This document shows positions 1 through 8,225 of a DNA stretch of 56,714 nucleotides, piece by piece. Location of the stretch: positions 1-56,714 of the forward strand of contig SKJX01000068.1 in NCBI GenBank assembly GCA_007121785.1, written 5' to 3'. The notes under the pieces are model-generated. The model did not search any database. It had not been told where the DNA came from and saw nothing but the letters and a program-made list of their open reading frames with translations. The stretch is from Nitriliruptoraceae bacterium (lineage in GTDB: Bacteria; Actinomycetota; Nitriliruptoria; Nitriliruptorales; Nitriliruptoraceae). How positions within the stretch are numbered: position 1 is the first letter of the stretch; each line of letters opens with the position of its first letter. Both the position numbers and the translations under genes were made by a program.

Positions 1-183
1 CCGGGCTTCCTGCTCTCGGCTTTGGAACTGCTGCAGGCCCGAACGGGGATCGACGAGGGTGAGGCGCGCGAGGCCCTTTCGGGCAACATCTGCCGCTGTA
101 CCGGCTACGACGGCATCGTCGAAGCCGTTCTGCAGGCGGACGAGGACTGGCAGCGTGCAACGCCGACTGAGGGCGGCTCATGA
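1..183 (+). CDS. [2Fe-2S] subunit of a molybdenum hydroxylase (C-terminal part)
   Basis: The 5' end lies outside the window; 60 codons remain and are open from base 1 to a TGA. The peptide contains ALSGNICRCTGYDGIVEAV, the second [2Fe-2S] cluster signature (C-x-C) of the small subunit of the xanthine dehydrogenase / CO dehydrogenase (CoxS) family. This subunit passes electrons from the molybdopterin centre to a FAD subunit. Its stop overlaps the ATG of the Mo subunit (ATGA), so the two are translationally coupled. No FAD subunit is seen downstream; it is presumably upstream of the window. Confidence 0.9.
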   Translation, partial: PGFLLSALELLQARTGIDEGEAREALSGNICRCTGYDGIVEAVLQADEDWQRATPTEGGS

Positions 184-2570
184 GCGACACGCCGAGCCGT
201 GCTGCGGACTACCCAAACCGGTTGGTGGGCAGGAGTGTGCCGCGCCAGGAGGACCCGCGTCTGCTGACCGGACGGGGCACCTTCATCGCCGACGTGAGCC
301 TGCCCCGCATGTGCCACGTCGCGTTCGTTCGGTCAATGCATGCGCACGCGCGTATCACCGACGTCGATATCGGCGCGGCCCAGCGCGAACCGGGCGTGGT
401 GGGCGTCTTCATCGGCAGTGACTTCGCGCCCGTCACCTTCGAGGACATCTTCGTCATCGAAGGCCTGCGCAAGACTCCTCAGCCGCCCCTCGCTGTCGAT
501 CACGTCCGGTACGTCGGCGAGCCGGTGGCGATGGTCCTCGCGGACAGCCGCGCACTGGCGGAGGACGCGGCAGAGCTCGTCGGGGTGCGCTATGAGCCAA
601 TGACGCCCCATATCGATGTTGAGGCCTCCGCGGGGGCTGAGGACGATCTGTTGTTCCCCGAGCTCGGGTCGAACGTGGTCTTCGACCACAGTCGCGAGTT
701 CGGTGACCCCGAAGGCGCGTTCCGCGACGCGGCCCACGTCGCGCGCATCCGGTATAGGAGCAACCGGTACGTCGCGGCGCCGATGGAGTGCGCGGGCCTG
801 ATCGCCGATTTCGATCCAGCGTCGCGGGAACTGGCGGTGTGGGCCTCGACCCAGTCGGCCCATCTGCTCCGTTCCAGGCTCGCGGCAGCGACCGGGGTGC
901 CCCAGCACCAGATCCGTATCCGAATCCCCGATACCGGTGGGGGGTTCGGCCAGAAGATCCCCATCAGGTGCGAGGAAGCCGCCGTCGCCATGGCTGCGAT
1001 GCGTGTCGACCGGCCGGCCAAGTGGGTCGAGGACCGCTACGAAAACCTAGTCGCGGGTCCGCATGCCAAGGACCAGATCATCGAGGCGGAACTGGCTCTC
1101 GACGGGGAGGGGAGGTTCCTCGGGCTGCGCGCCGACATCGTCGGCGATGGTGGTGGCTACTCGCATAACAGCGCCAGCGCTCTCATCGAGCCCTACCACG
1201 CATCATCGGTGATGACTGGCGCTTACAAGATCGCAAGCTACGGGTTCCGTGCCCGGGCCGTGCTGACCAACAAGTCCCCAGTCGCTCCCTACCGGGGGGT
1301 CGGCTTCACCGCCGCCCAGACGGCGCGCGAGCTGCTGATCGACAAGGCGGCCCGGATGCTCGGGCGTGACCCGGTGGACCTGCGGCGCCAGAACCTCGTC
1401 AAGACATCCGAGCTCCCTTACACGTCCTGTGTCGGCATGGTGTTCGACAGTGGTGCCTACGACGAAGCCGTCGATGCGGTCGTCGACGAGCTGGACTACC
1501 CCGGTTTCCGTGAGCGTCAGTCGCGCGCGCAGGGGCAAGGCCGATACCTCGGCATCGGTATCAGCCCCTTCGTTGAGCCCACCGGTTGGGGGAGCGAAGG
1601 GGCCAGCCAGACCGGTTCGTGGTCGTCGTTCGTGTCGCACGACTCGGCATCGGCAACGATGGACACTGACGGCAATGTCACGATCTCGGTCGGTGTCACC
1701 TCCCAGGGCCAGGCCCACGAGACGACATTCGCGCAGATTGCCGCCGACCAGCTCGGCGTCCCTTTGGAGTCCGTTCGACTGATTGCGAACGACACGGCCG
1801 TGATGCCGATCAGCACGCCGGGAACGCGTGCGAGCCGTGCTGCGGTGGTCGCGGGGGGCGCCGTGTGGCTCGCTGCCCAGGAGCTGCGGGACAAGCTGCT
1901 GACCGTCGCGAGCGTGCTGCTGGAGGCGGACGAGGAGGATCTCACCATCGCCGATGGCCACGTGCACGTCGTCGGTGCGGACAGTCACACGGTCTCGATC
2001 CGGGATGTGGCGGTGGCGGCGCATCGGGACCTGGATGTCCGACGCAAGGTGCCGGAGCCGACACTGTCGGCGACGCGCTTCTACGACCCCCGGGCGACCT
2101 ACACCAACGGTTGCTTCGGTGCCGTCGTCGAGGTGGATGTCCTGACGGGCCAGGTGGAGCTCATGCAACTGGCCGCGTCCGAGGACTGTGGCACGGTCAT
2201 CAATCCCATGGTGGTCGCGGGCCAGGCGCGAGGCGGCATCGTCCAGGGTGTCGGGGCCGCGCTGCTCGAACAGATCGTGTACGACCCTGACGGGCAGATC
2301 AAGACGGCGACGCTGATGGACTACCTGCTGCCGACGACGACGAGCGCGCCGCAGATCTCGTTGACCAGCTTCCAGTCGCCGTCCCCGATGACCGTCGGCG
2401 GGATCAAGGGGATCGGCGAGTCGGGGATCCTGGGTATGCCCGCCGCGATAGCCGCTGCCGTCAGCGATGCGCTCGCCCCGTTCGACATCGATGTGACCGA
2501 GACGCCGCTGCTACCGGGGCGGATCGCAGAACTGCTCCGAGAGCGCTCGAACGAACCAGGGGAGACCTAG
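180..2570 (+). CDS. Molybdopterin-binding large subunit, xanthine/CO dehydrogenase family
   Basis: 796 aa, the usual length for a CoxL/XdhA-type large subunit. The N-terminal a/b hammerhead domain (RSVPRQEDPRLLTGRGTFIAD) is followed by the Mo-cofactor domain with GGGFGQK and APYRGVGFTAAQ. The CoxL active-site loop AYRCSFR is not present, so oxidation of CO is unlikely. The catalytic glutamate motif near the C terminus is GIGESGILGMPAAIAAAV. The substrate is unknown; aldehydes and N-heterocycles are typical for the family. A TRAP transporter follows 81 bp downstream on the same strand and may import the substrate. Confidence 0.9.
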   Translation: MSDTPSRAADYPNRLVGRSVPRQEDPRLLTGRGTFIADVSLPRMCHVAFVRSMHAHARITDVDIGAAQREPGVVGVFIGSDFAPVTFEDIFVIEGLRKTPQPPLAVDHVRYVGEPVAMVLADSRALAEDAAELVGVRYEPMTPHIDVEASAGAEDDLLFPELGSNVVFDHSREFGDPEGAFRDAAHVARIRYRSNRYVAAPMECAGLIADFDPASRELAVWASTQSAHLLRSRLAAATGVPQHQIRIRIPDTGGGFGQKIPIRCEEAAVAMAAMRVDRPAKWVEDRYENLVAGPHAKDQIIEAELALDGEGRFLGLRADIVGDGGGYSHNSASALIEPYHASSVMTGAYKIASYGFRARAVLTNKSPVAPYRGVGFTAAQTARELLIDKAARMLGRDPVDLRRQNLVKTSELPYTSCVGMVFDSGAYDEAVDAVVDELDYPGFRERQSRAQGQGRYLGIGISPFVEPTGWGSEGASQTGSWSSFVSHDSASATMDTDGNVTISVGVTSQGQAHETTFAQIAADQLGVPLESVRLIANDTAVMPISTPGTRASRAAVVAGGAVWLAAQELRDKLLTVASVLLEADEEDLTIADGHVHVVGADSHTVSIRDVAVAAHRDLDVRRKVPEPTLSATRFYDPRATYTNGCFGAVVEVDVLTGQVELMQLAASEDCGTVINPMVVAGQARGGIVQGVGAALLEQIVYDPDGQIKTATLMDYLLPTTTSAPQISLTSFQSPSPMTVGGIKGIGESGILGMPAAIAAAVSDALAPFDIDVTETPLLPGRIAELLRERSNEPGET

Positions 2571-2651
2571 CGGCCATCACCGCTATGTGAAAGGTGGGCT
2601 CCAGCGAGGGACGTGCTGCGGAAGCCACCCAACGATCAGGAGGACGGAACG

Positions 2652-3902
2652 ATGGAAGCGCAGAGGAACGCAGTGGCCGGTCGGTGGCGGGCTCCGGCCT
2701 CCCGCGGCTGGACCGGGATCGTGAGCTTGATGCTCGTCGTAGCACTGCTGCTCGTCGCCTGTCAGGACGCAGATCCCGACGTCGCCGCCGAGGAGCCCGA
2801 CGACGAGGGTGGTGTTGACGAGCCGGCCGACGACGATCCTGGTGCTGAGGAGCCCGCTGACGAGACCGATGCGGATGGGGACGAAACTGGCGAGACGTAC
2901 GAGCTCCGCTACTCCAGTCCTGCGGCAGGTATCAGCGTGCTGGGCACCGGTGCGGACTGGTGGGCTGATCGGGTCAACGAGTTGACCGACGGGCAGATGT
3001 CGATCGAGACCTTCCACGATTCGTCGCTGCTGGATGCCACCGAGACCCTTCCGGGGGTGCAAGACGGACGGACAGACATCGGCTATCTCGTCAATTTCTT
3101 CCTCTCGGACGATCTGCCCCTCTTCGACGTCGCTGGCATGCCGTTCGTCTCGGAGGACGCTGAGGCGATCCTGCACACGTTGGATGACCTGTACGACACC
3201 AACCAGGCCTTCGAGGAGGAGTTCGCCGATCAGGACCTGCACGTTCTGTTCTTCATGCCGGTCGGGTCGGGCATCATGGCGTTCACCGAACCGGTCGAGG
3301 ACATCGATGACCTGGCAGGCAAGCGCGTGCGCTCATCGGGCCTGACCGCCTTCGTCTCCGAGGAGGTCGGCGCAGACCCCGTGTTCCTGCCGCCGACAGA
3401 GATCTTCGAGGCAGTTCAGCGGGGGATCATCGACGGGATCGTCGGGCTCGATTTCGACTTGACCGTGGCGTTCGGATATCACGAGGCGGCCGAGCAATTC
3501 GTGCAGCCGGGCCTCGGCCAGTACGCCTCGGTCGCGGTGGCCATCAACCGTGACCTCTGGGATTCGCTCCCTAGCGACATCCAAGATGCTCTCGACCAGG
3601 CCTCCGAGGAGTACATGGACGAGATCGCCATCGACTACCTCAATGAAGCGAATGAGCGTGCATGCGATCGGCTCCTCGAGGAAGGGGGAAGCGTCAGCGT
3701 GTGGGACGAGGCCGCGACCGACGAGTGGTTGGAGACGGTGACGTCCGAGCGCGTCCATGATCGCTGGCTGCAGCAGGTCACGGAGCGCGGTGTCGCGGAA
3801 GATGACGCAGCCCAGTTCCTGGACGAGTTCCTAGCCGGCGTCGAGTCGCGCGAAGGCACGGGGTCCTACAGCGACGGCGCCCGACTGTGCGCCGAGCGCT
3901 GA
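2652..3902 (+). CDS. TRAP transporter substrate-binding lipoprotein (DctP family)
   Basis: 416 aa. The ATG at 2652 is chosen because CAGGAGG lies 7 bp upstream; an in-frame GTG at 2613 has no such site. A hydrophobic signal (about residues 22-36) ends in the lipobox LLVAC with Cys37, giving a lipoprotein. An Asp/Glu-rich spacer of about 45 residues follows, then the DctP fold, including DLAGKRVRSSGLTAF and the region around VQRGIIDGIVGLDFDL. It delivers a solute, typically a carboxylate, to the DctQ/DctM permease encoded downstream. The ligand cannot be read from the sequence. The acidic spacer recurs in the BMP lipoprotein at 28865-30079. Confidence 0.88.
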   Translation: MEAQRNAVAGRWRAPASRGWTGIVSLMLVVALLLVACQDADPDVAAEEPDDEGGVDEPADDDPGAEEPADETDADGDETGETYELRYSSPAAGISVLGTGADWWADRVNELTDGQMSIETFHDSSLLDATETLPGVQDGRTDIGYLVNFFLSDDLPLFDVAGMPFVSEDAEAILHTLDDLYDTNQAFEEEFADQDLHVLFFMPVGSGIMAFTEPVEDIDDLAGKRVRSSGLTAFVSEEVGADPVFLPPTEIFEAVQRGIIDGIVGLDFDLTVAFGYHEAAEQFVQPGLGQYASVAVAINRDLWDSLPSDIQDALDQASEEYMDEIAIDYLNEANERACDRLLEEGGSVSVWDEAATDEWLETVTSERVHDRWLQQVTERGVAEDDAAQFLDEFLAGVESREGTGSYSDGARLCAER

Positions 3903-3920
3903 CGGCTCCGTGTGGAGCAT

Positions 3921-3992
3921 GCCCGCATGTCGGGCACGGGCGCGCCGATGGTGGTGGTTCGACCGCTGTTCGGGTCGACCACCACGGGCGCG
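3921..3992 (+). promoter_or_regulatory. Two intercistronic RNA hairpins between TRAP dctP and dctQ
   Basis: The 129-bp gap holds a small hairpin, GCCCG-CATGT-CGGGC (3921-3935). A long one follows at 3941-3992: CGCGCC, then GTGGTGGT, a bulged T and CGACC, a GCTGTTCG loop, and the complementary GGTCG, ACCACCAC and GGCGCG. There is no T-tract. Such hairpins often cause partial termination or protect the 3' end of the binding-protein mRNA, so that it is made in excess over the permease. The structure is seen in the sequence; the role is inferred. Confidence 0.5.
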
Positions 3993-4031
3993 GCTCAGTT
4001 CCGGAGATGGTCCCGAGCCTGGTGAACGCAC

Positions 4032-4550
4032 ATGGTTGATCCGCAGCCGAGCTGGTGGGTGCCACGGCTGTCCCTCCTCGTCAGGAGGCTGGTGCAGCTG
4101 CTCGCCCTCCTGAGCGCGCTCACGCTCCTGGTGATCACCGTGGTCGTCTCCGCGGATGTGGTCATGCGCAACTTCCTCGACAGTCCGCTGCGCGGCACGG
4201 TCACCTACGTGGAGTTCGGTCTCGTCTGTGCCAGCTTCCTCGCGTTCCCGTGGGTTCTGTCGCAGGGCGGACACATCGCCGTCGATCTCATCGTTGCACG
4301 CCTGGGGCGTACGATGCGGTGGTACGTAGAGCTGGTGTCCCACCTCATCGTCGTTGCCACGATGGGCGTGATGGCGTGGGCGACAGCGCAGGCCGCCCTG
4401 GCCTCCTTCCATCGTCGCGAGCGGTTCGCCGGGCTCGTCGATCTTCCTCTGTGGCCCGCTCGGGTCACCATCGCGGTCGCGGTCGTCGGCGTGGTCCTCG
4501 CCGCGGCCGAGCGAGCGATGCAGCACGCCACGGGGAGGGAGGCCTCATGA
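4032..4550 (+). CDS. TRAP transporter small permease (DctQ family)
   Basis: 172 aa with four predicted membrane segments, as expected for DctQ: near residues 18-40 (LVQLLALLSALTLLVITVVV), 55-75, 95-118 and 134-155. The DctQ-like segment VMRNFLDSPLRGTVTYVEF lies between the first two. It forms the membrane complex with DctM. The stop overlaps the dctM ATG (ATGA), so the two are coupled. Confidence 0.85.
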   Translation: MVDPQPSWWVPRLSLLVRRLVQLLALLSALTLLVITVVVSADVVMRNFLDSPLRGTVTYVEFGLVCASFLAFPWVLSQGGHIAVDLIVARLGRTMRWYVELVSHLIVVATMGVMAWATAQAALASFHRRERFAGLVDLPLWPARVTIAVAVVGVVLAAAERAMQHATGREAS

Positions 4551-5965
4551 CGACGTCGGTGGTCGTCGGGCTCGCGGTCGTCGTGTTGTTGGCGCTGCTG
4601 GCGGCTCGCGTGCCCGTGGCCTTTGCTTTGATCGTTGCTGGAGCGCTGGGCCTCACCTTGCTCGAGGGGTGGTCCTTTGCCTTCACCGTGCTCGGTCGCG
4701 ACCCGTTCAGTGCGGTGGCGCGATTCAGCCTGGTGATCATCCCACTGTTCGTGTTGATGGGTACGTTCGCCAAGAATGCGGGGCTCGGTGCAGACATCTT
4801 CCGGATTCTCGCGCATTGGTTGCGCCACGTCCCCGGTGGCCTGCCACTAGCGACCATCATGGCGTGTGCGGGCTTCGGCGCCGTCAGTGGCTCGAGCGTC
4901 GCAGCGGTGGCGACGTTGGGGCCGGTGTCCATCGCCGAGATGCGCAAGTACGGCTACTCCGACCGTGTCTCGACCGGTGTGGTCGCGGCTGCGGGCACCC
5001 TCGGCATCTTGATCCCCCCCAGCATCGTGCTGGTGCTCTACGGGGTGCTGTCAGGCCTGTCGATCGAGCGGTTGCTGATTGCCGGCATCATTCCCGGCAT
5101 CGTCTCGGCGGCCGTCTACGCGGGTATCTCGGCGTACGTCGCGCGCCGCGACCTCCGGACGCGTGACGAGCACAGCACCGACCGCGCAGGTCACGCGGTT
5201 GCGTCGCGCGCGGACGATGTGAGAGCGGGCATGCCCGCCCGTGCGTCGGAGGCCGAGCTCACGGCCACCTCCATCGCTGACCCCGACGAGGCCGCCACTG
5301 CCCCCTGGCGACCCTGGATCGAGCTGGGCGCCCTGTTCGGTGCGGTGGTCGTTGGCATCTACCTTGGATGGCTCACGGCCACCGAGGCGGCCGCTGCCGG
5401 CGCGATCGTCGCCTTCGTCATCCTCGCCCTCCGGCTCGGTGCGCGCAGGCAGCTCCTCCTCCAGGGCGTCCGGGACTCGTTCCGCGAGACTGTGTCGGTC
5501 TCTGGGATGATCTTCGCGTTGCTCGTCGGTGCGGCGATCTTCACCAGCTTCCTGGTCATCGCTGGTGTGCCGCAGCAGTTCGGAGAGTTCGCGGCAGGCT
5601 TCGATGTCCCGCCCCTGCTGCTGGTCGCTCTCGTGCTGCTCATCTTGATTCCGCTCGGCATGTTCCTCGACGGGTTCTCGATCCTGCTGATCATGGTGCC
5701 TCTGTTGCACCCCTTGGTGGTCACGGAGCTGGGCTTCGAGGGCCTGTGGTTCGCGGTGCTGGTCGTGAAGGTGATCGAGTTGGGGCTGATTACTCCACCG
5801 GTCGGCATCAACGCGTACGTCGTGGCTGGCTCCATGCCGGGCCTGCGGGCTGACGTCGTCTTCCGCGGAGTGCTTCCCTACTACCTCGGTGACGTGGTGA
5901 CCGTCGCTGCGTTGTTCGCGATGCCGTGGCTAGTGACGTGGCTGCCGTCGGTGATGCTGGACTGA
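4547..5965 (+). CDS. TRAP transporter large permease (DctM family)
   Basis: 472 aa, the usual DctM size, with about twelve hydrophobic segments. The ATG at 4547 overlaps the dctQ stop; the frame is open further upstream but only as a shadow of dctQ. Family motifs include GFGAVSGSSVAAVATLGPV and GTLGILIPPSIVLVLYG in the first half and GMFLDGFSILLIMVPLLHP plus GLITPPVGINAYV in the second. A hydrophilic loop of about 55 residues (near 205-260) between the halves is Ala/Asp/Glu-rich and longer than in many homologues. It is the transport channel subunit, driven by an ion gradient. Confidence 0.9.
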   Translation: MTTSVVVGLAVVVLLALLAARVPVAFALIVAGALGLTLLEGWSFAFTVLGRDPFSAVARFSLVIIPLFVLMGTFAKNAGLGADIFRILAHWLRHVPGGLPLATIMACAGFGAVSGSSVAAVATLGPVSIAEMRKYGYSDRVSTGVVAAAGTLGILIPPSIVLVLYGVLSGLSIERLLIAGIIPGIVSAAVYAGISAYVARRDLRTRDEHSTDRAGHAVASRADDVRAGMPARASEAELTATSIADPDEAATAPWRPWIELGALFGAVVVGIYLGWLTATEAAAAGAIVAFVILALRLGARRQLLLQGVRDSFRETVSVSGMIFALLVGAAIFTSFLVIAGVPQQFGEFAAGFDVPPLLLVALVLLILIPLGMFLDGFSILLIMVPLLHPLVVTELGFEGLWFAVLVVKVIELGLITPPVGINAYVVAGSMPGLRADVVFRGVLPYYLGDVVTVAALFAMPWLVTWLPSVMLD

Positions 5966-6127
5966 TCAGGCCCTCAACGATGCGGCTCTCTGGAGGGGAT
6001 CCTCATCGGCGCCCGGCCGAAGAACGGCCCTCCCGTCGCTGCAGCGCTTGGGGTGCAGGCGCTGCAAGGGCGAACGCCGCCCGGTCCCTACGGCCCTTGC
6101 TGTTGAACGGTCGGGGCTACAGGAGGG
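5966..6127. other. Non-coding region between dctM and the transposase remnant
   Basis: 162 bp without a convincing gene. A short hairpin, GGCCG-AAGAA-CGGCC (6016-6030), could end the TRAP transcript but has no T-tract. AGGAGG at 6121-6126 lies immediately before the transposase remnant. The left terminal repeat of an insertion sequence would be expected here, but none can be identified because the other end is missing. Confidence 0.4.
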
Positions 6128-6500
6128 GTGCGCACGCGCAAGATGCTCGAGAGCGTGCTCGGTTCGAACCGGCTGGTGGTCATCACGGGGTCAGAGCGGA
6201 CCGAGGGCGACGTCGAGGGGGCCAGGCGCGACCTCACGGGGCGGTCAGGTGCGACCACGCACCGACCGGCCCCCTGTGGCCGCTGTAGTAGGCCCAGCCT
6301 GCAGTTCGACCGGGTGGACGGCAAGCGCCGCTGGCGCCACATCGACTTCGACATCGCTGCCTGCGAACTCACCGCGGACATGTCCGGGGTGAACCGCCCC
6401 GACCATTGCTCGACCGTGCTGGCGGTCCCCTTCGCCCGTCACGACAGCTCCCTCACGGCGGTGTTCGAGGACGTGGGTCGGGTCGAGTGGCACGCGCCGC
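6128..6500 (+). pseudogene. ISL3-type transposase, N-terminal fragment
   Basis: The frame open from a GTG at 6128 gives an N-terminal stretch typical of ISL3 transposases. It has a zinc-finger-like start (CGRCSRPSLQFDRVDGKRRW), then HIDFDIAACELTADMSGV, NRPDHCSTVLAVPFARH and DSSLTAVFEDVGRVEWHA. Similarity ends near 6495-6500, and the frame then runs into the antisense of the kinase gene. The DDE catalytic domain (about 300 residues) is absent, so the gene is dead. This is a family assignment from remembered sequence pattern, not a database match. An ATG at 6143 is an alternative start. Confidence 0.6.
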
Positions 6501-6512
6501 CGAGGGGGCGTG

Positions 6513-8108
6513 TCAGCTCAGTTCCTCCTGGCACGCGGAGAACCGGGCGAGGACCTCCTCGGTCAGCCCATCGCCGGTCTCGGTCAGGAGTTCGTCGTTG
6601 GCCAGGAACTGCTCGGCGGTGAGCTCGTCCAGCGAGCGCTCGAGCGCGCAGCTGCACAGTTCGTCCTCGACACCGTTGATCTCGCAGGCGTTCTCGAACC
6701 GGTCGATCGCGGCGGCCGGGATCGTCGTGCCGTCCATCTCGGCCTCGGGCGGCTCGGTATCCGCCTCCTCGCCCGGATCACCGCTCCCGGTGAGCAGCAC
6801 CGCGGTGGCGGCGACCCCGGCGACGAGCACGGCCGCGAGGCTGCCCAGCACCACCGGGCGCTTGGAGCGGCCGGACGTGGGGGGTGGGGTCGAGGCCGGT
6901 GGCCCCGGTGCCTGGTGCGGTCGGGAGATCGGCGGTGACGCGGCCGGCGATGGTGACGGCTGCTGGGCGGCCGGGGCGGGTGACGGGTGTTGGGCGGCGC
7001 GAGCTGCTGCCGGTTGCGCGGCCCCACCCGCGGTGCCGGTTCCACCCGTCGCCGGGGGAGCCGGTGTGCTGGAGCCGGACGCCGTCGGTGGTGACGGAGG
7101 TGCGAGGGCGGCACCGCCGCTCGCGGCCGGTGCACCCGGGGTGCTGGCCCCGGCAACCGCCGCGTCGGACCCCGAGGTCGTCGGGTTCGGGGCGCCGGCG
7201 GTACGCCCCAGCAGCGCGCGGGACGCGAGCACCGGGATGGCCGACCGGGAGGGCCAGTCCCCGCCGAGGCTGTCGGTCGCCGCGGTGTTCAGAGCGGCGG
7301 CGAAGGCGGCCGCGTCCTCGTAGCGGTCGGCCGGAGCCTTCTCCAGGGCGCGCATGACCACGGTCGCGATCTCGGGCGGGACGGTCGGTGCGACCGCCCG
7401 GAGATCGGTCGGTGCCTCGTGGATGTGCCGGTACAGCTGCGCCAAGGGGTTGCCGGTGGACTCGAACGGCAACTGCCCCGACAGCAGCTCGTAGAGCATC
7501 GCTCCGATGGCGTACACGTCGGTCGCCCGTCCGACGGGGTCGCCGGAGCCCTGCTCCGGCGCCATGTAGGCCGGGGTCCCCATGATCGTGCCCGTGGCCG
7601 TCCGGTTGCCGGCCCCCTCGCCGAGGACCTTGGCGATCCCGAAGTCCGCGAGCTTGGGCAGCCCTTCGGCGTTGAAGAGCACGTTCTCCGGCTTGACGTC
7701 ACGGTGCAGCACGTCGCGGTCGTGGGCGTGGTGCAACGCCCCCAGCATCGCCAGTGCGATGTTGCAGGCGGCTTCATGGGTCACCTCGCCGGCGGTGAAC
7801 CGGTCCCACAGCGTGCCGCCAGGCATCAGCTCCATCACGAACACGCAGGTGTCGTCCTGCTCGACGAAGTCGTAGAGCGGCACGATGTGCGGATGGTCGA
7901 GGGAAGCGACCACCTGGGCTTCGGAGCGGAAGCGGTCCCGCGCGGTCGGGTCGCTGAGGAACGCGGCCGGCAGGTACTTGATCGCGACCTTGCGCCCGAG
8001 CGTGCGGTGGGTCGCTTTGAAGACGACCCCCCAGCCCCCGCGACCGATCTCCTCCGCGAGCTCGTAGCCCGGGAGTACCTCGCTGAGTTGATCGCGCTCG
8101 TCCGTCAC
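6513..8108 (-). CDS. Membrane-anchored Ser/Thr protein kinase (PknB-like)
   Basis: 531 aa from a GTG start. The kinase domain (about residues 15-275) has the G-loop GRGGWG (22-27), catalytic Lys in VAIKYL (44), HRDVKPEN, DFG, and the activation-segment GTPAYMAPEQ. A Pro/Ala/Ser-rich juxtamembrane region of about 130 residues follows, then one membrane segment (about 418-439, VVLGSLAAVLVAGVAATAVL). A small outer domain of about 90 residues contains three clustered Cys (FENACEI, ELCSCALERS) and one near the end (SACQEEL). It should phosphorylate cytoplasmic targets in response to an external signal. PASTA repeats are absent. It faces the same way as the pnt genes but is separated from them by 117 bp. 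Confidence 0.92.
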   Translation of the reverse strand: MTDERDQLSEVLPGYELAEEIGRGGWGVVFKATHRTLGRKVAIKYLPAAFLSDPTARDRFRSEAQVVASLDHPHIVPLYDFVEQDDTCVFVMELMPGGTLWDRFTAGEVTHEAACNIALAMLGALHHAHDRDVLHRDVKPENVLFNAEGLPKLADFGIAKVLGEGAGNRTATGTIMGTPAYMAPEQGSGDPVGRATDVYAIGAMLYELLSGQLPFESTGNPLAQLYRHIHEAPTDLRAVAPTVPPEIATVVMRALEKAPADRYEDAAAFAAALNTAATDSLGGDWPSRSAIPVLASRALLGRTAGAPNPTTSGSDAAVAGASTPGAPAASGGAALAPPSPPTASGSSTPAPPATGGTGTAGGAAQPAAARAAQHPSPAPAAQQPSPSPAASPPISRPHQAPGPPASTPPPTSGRSKRPVVLGSLAAVLVAGVAATAVLLTGSGDPGEEADTEPPEAEMDGTTIPAAAIDRFENACEINGVEDELCSCALERSLDELTAEQFLANDELLTETGDGLTEEVLARFSACQEELS

Positions 8109-8225
8109 GTCCCCATCGCCCCACGGTCGTCCGCGTTCGAAGCGTCGACGGGGAGTGTAGGAACGACCGGAGCTCGCGTCTGTCGCGGCACCGGGTCGAT
8201 GTCACACCGCGTGGTCCGCAGGCGT

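Noticed and set aside
6158-6172. GGTTCGAACC as a possible tRNA T-arm
   Set aside because: No acceptor stem, D-arm or anticodon arm can be built around it, and it lies in the transposase frame.
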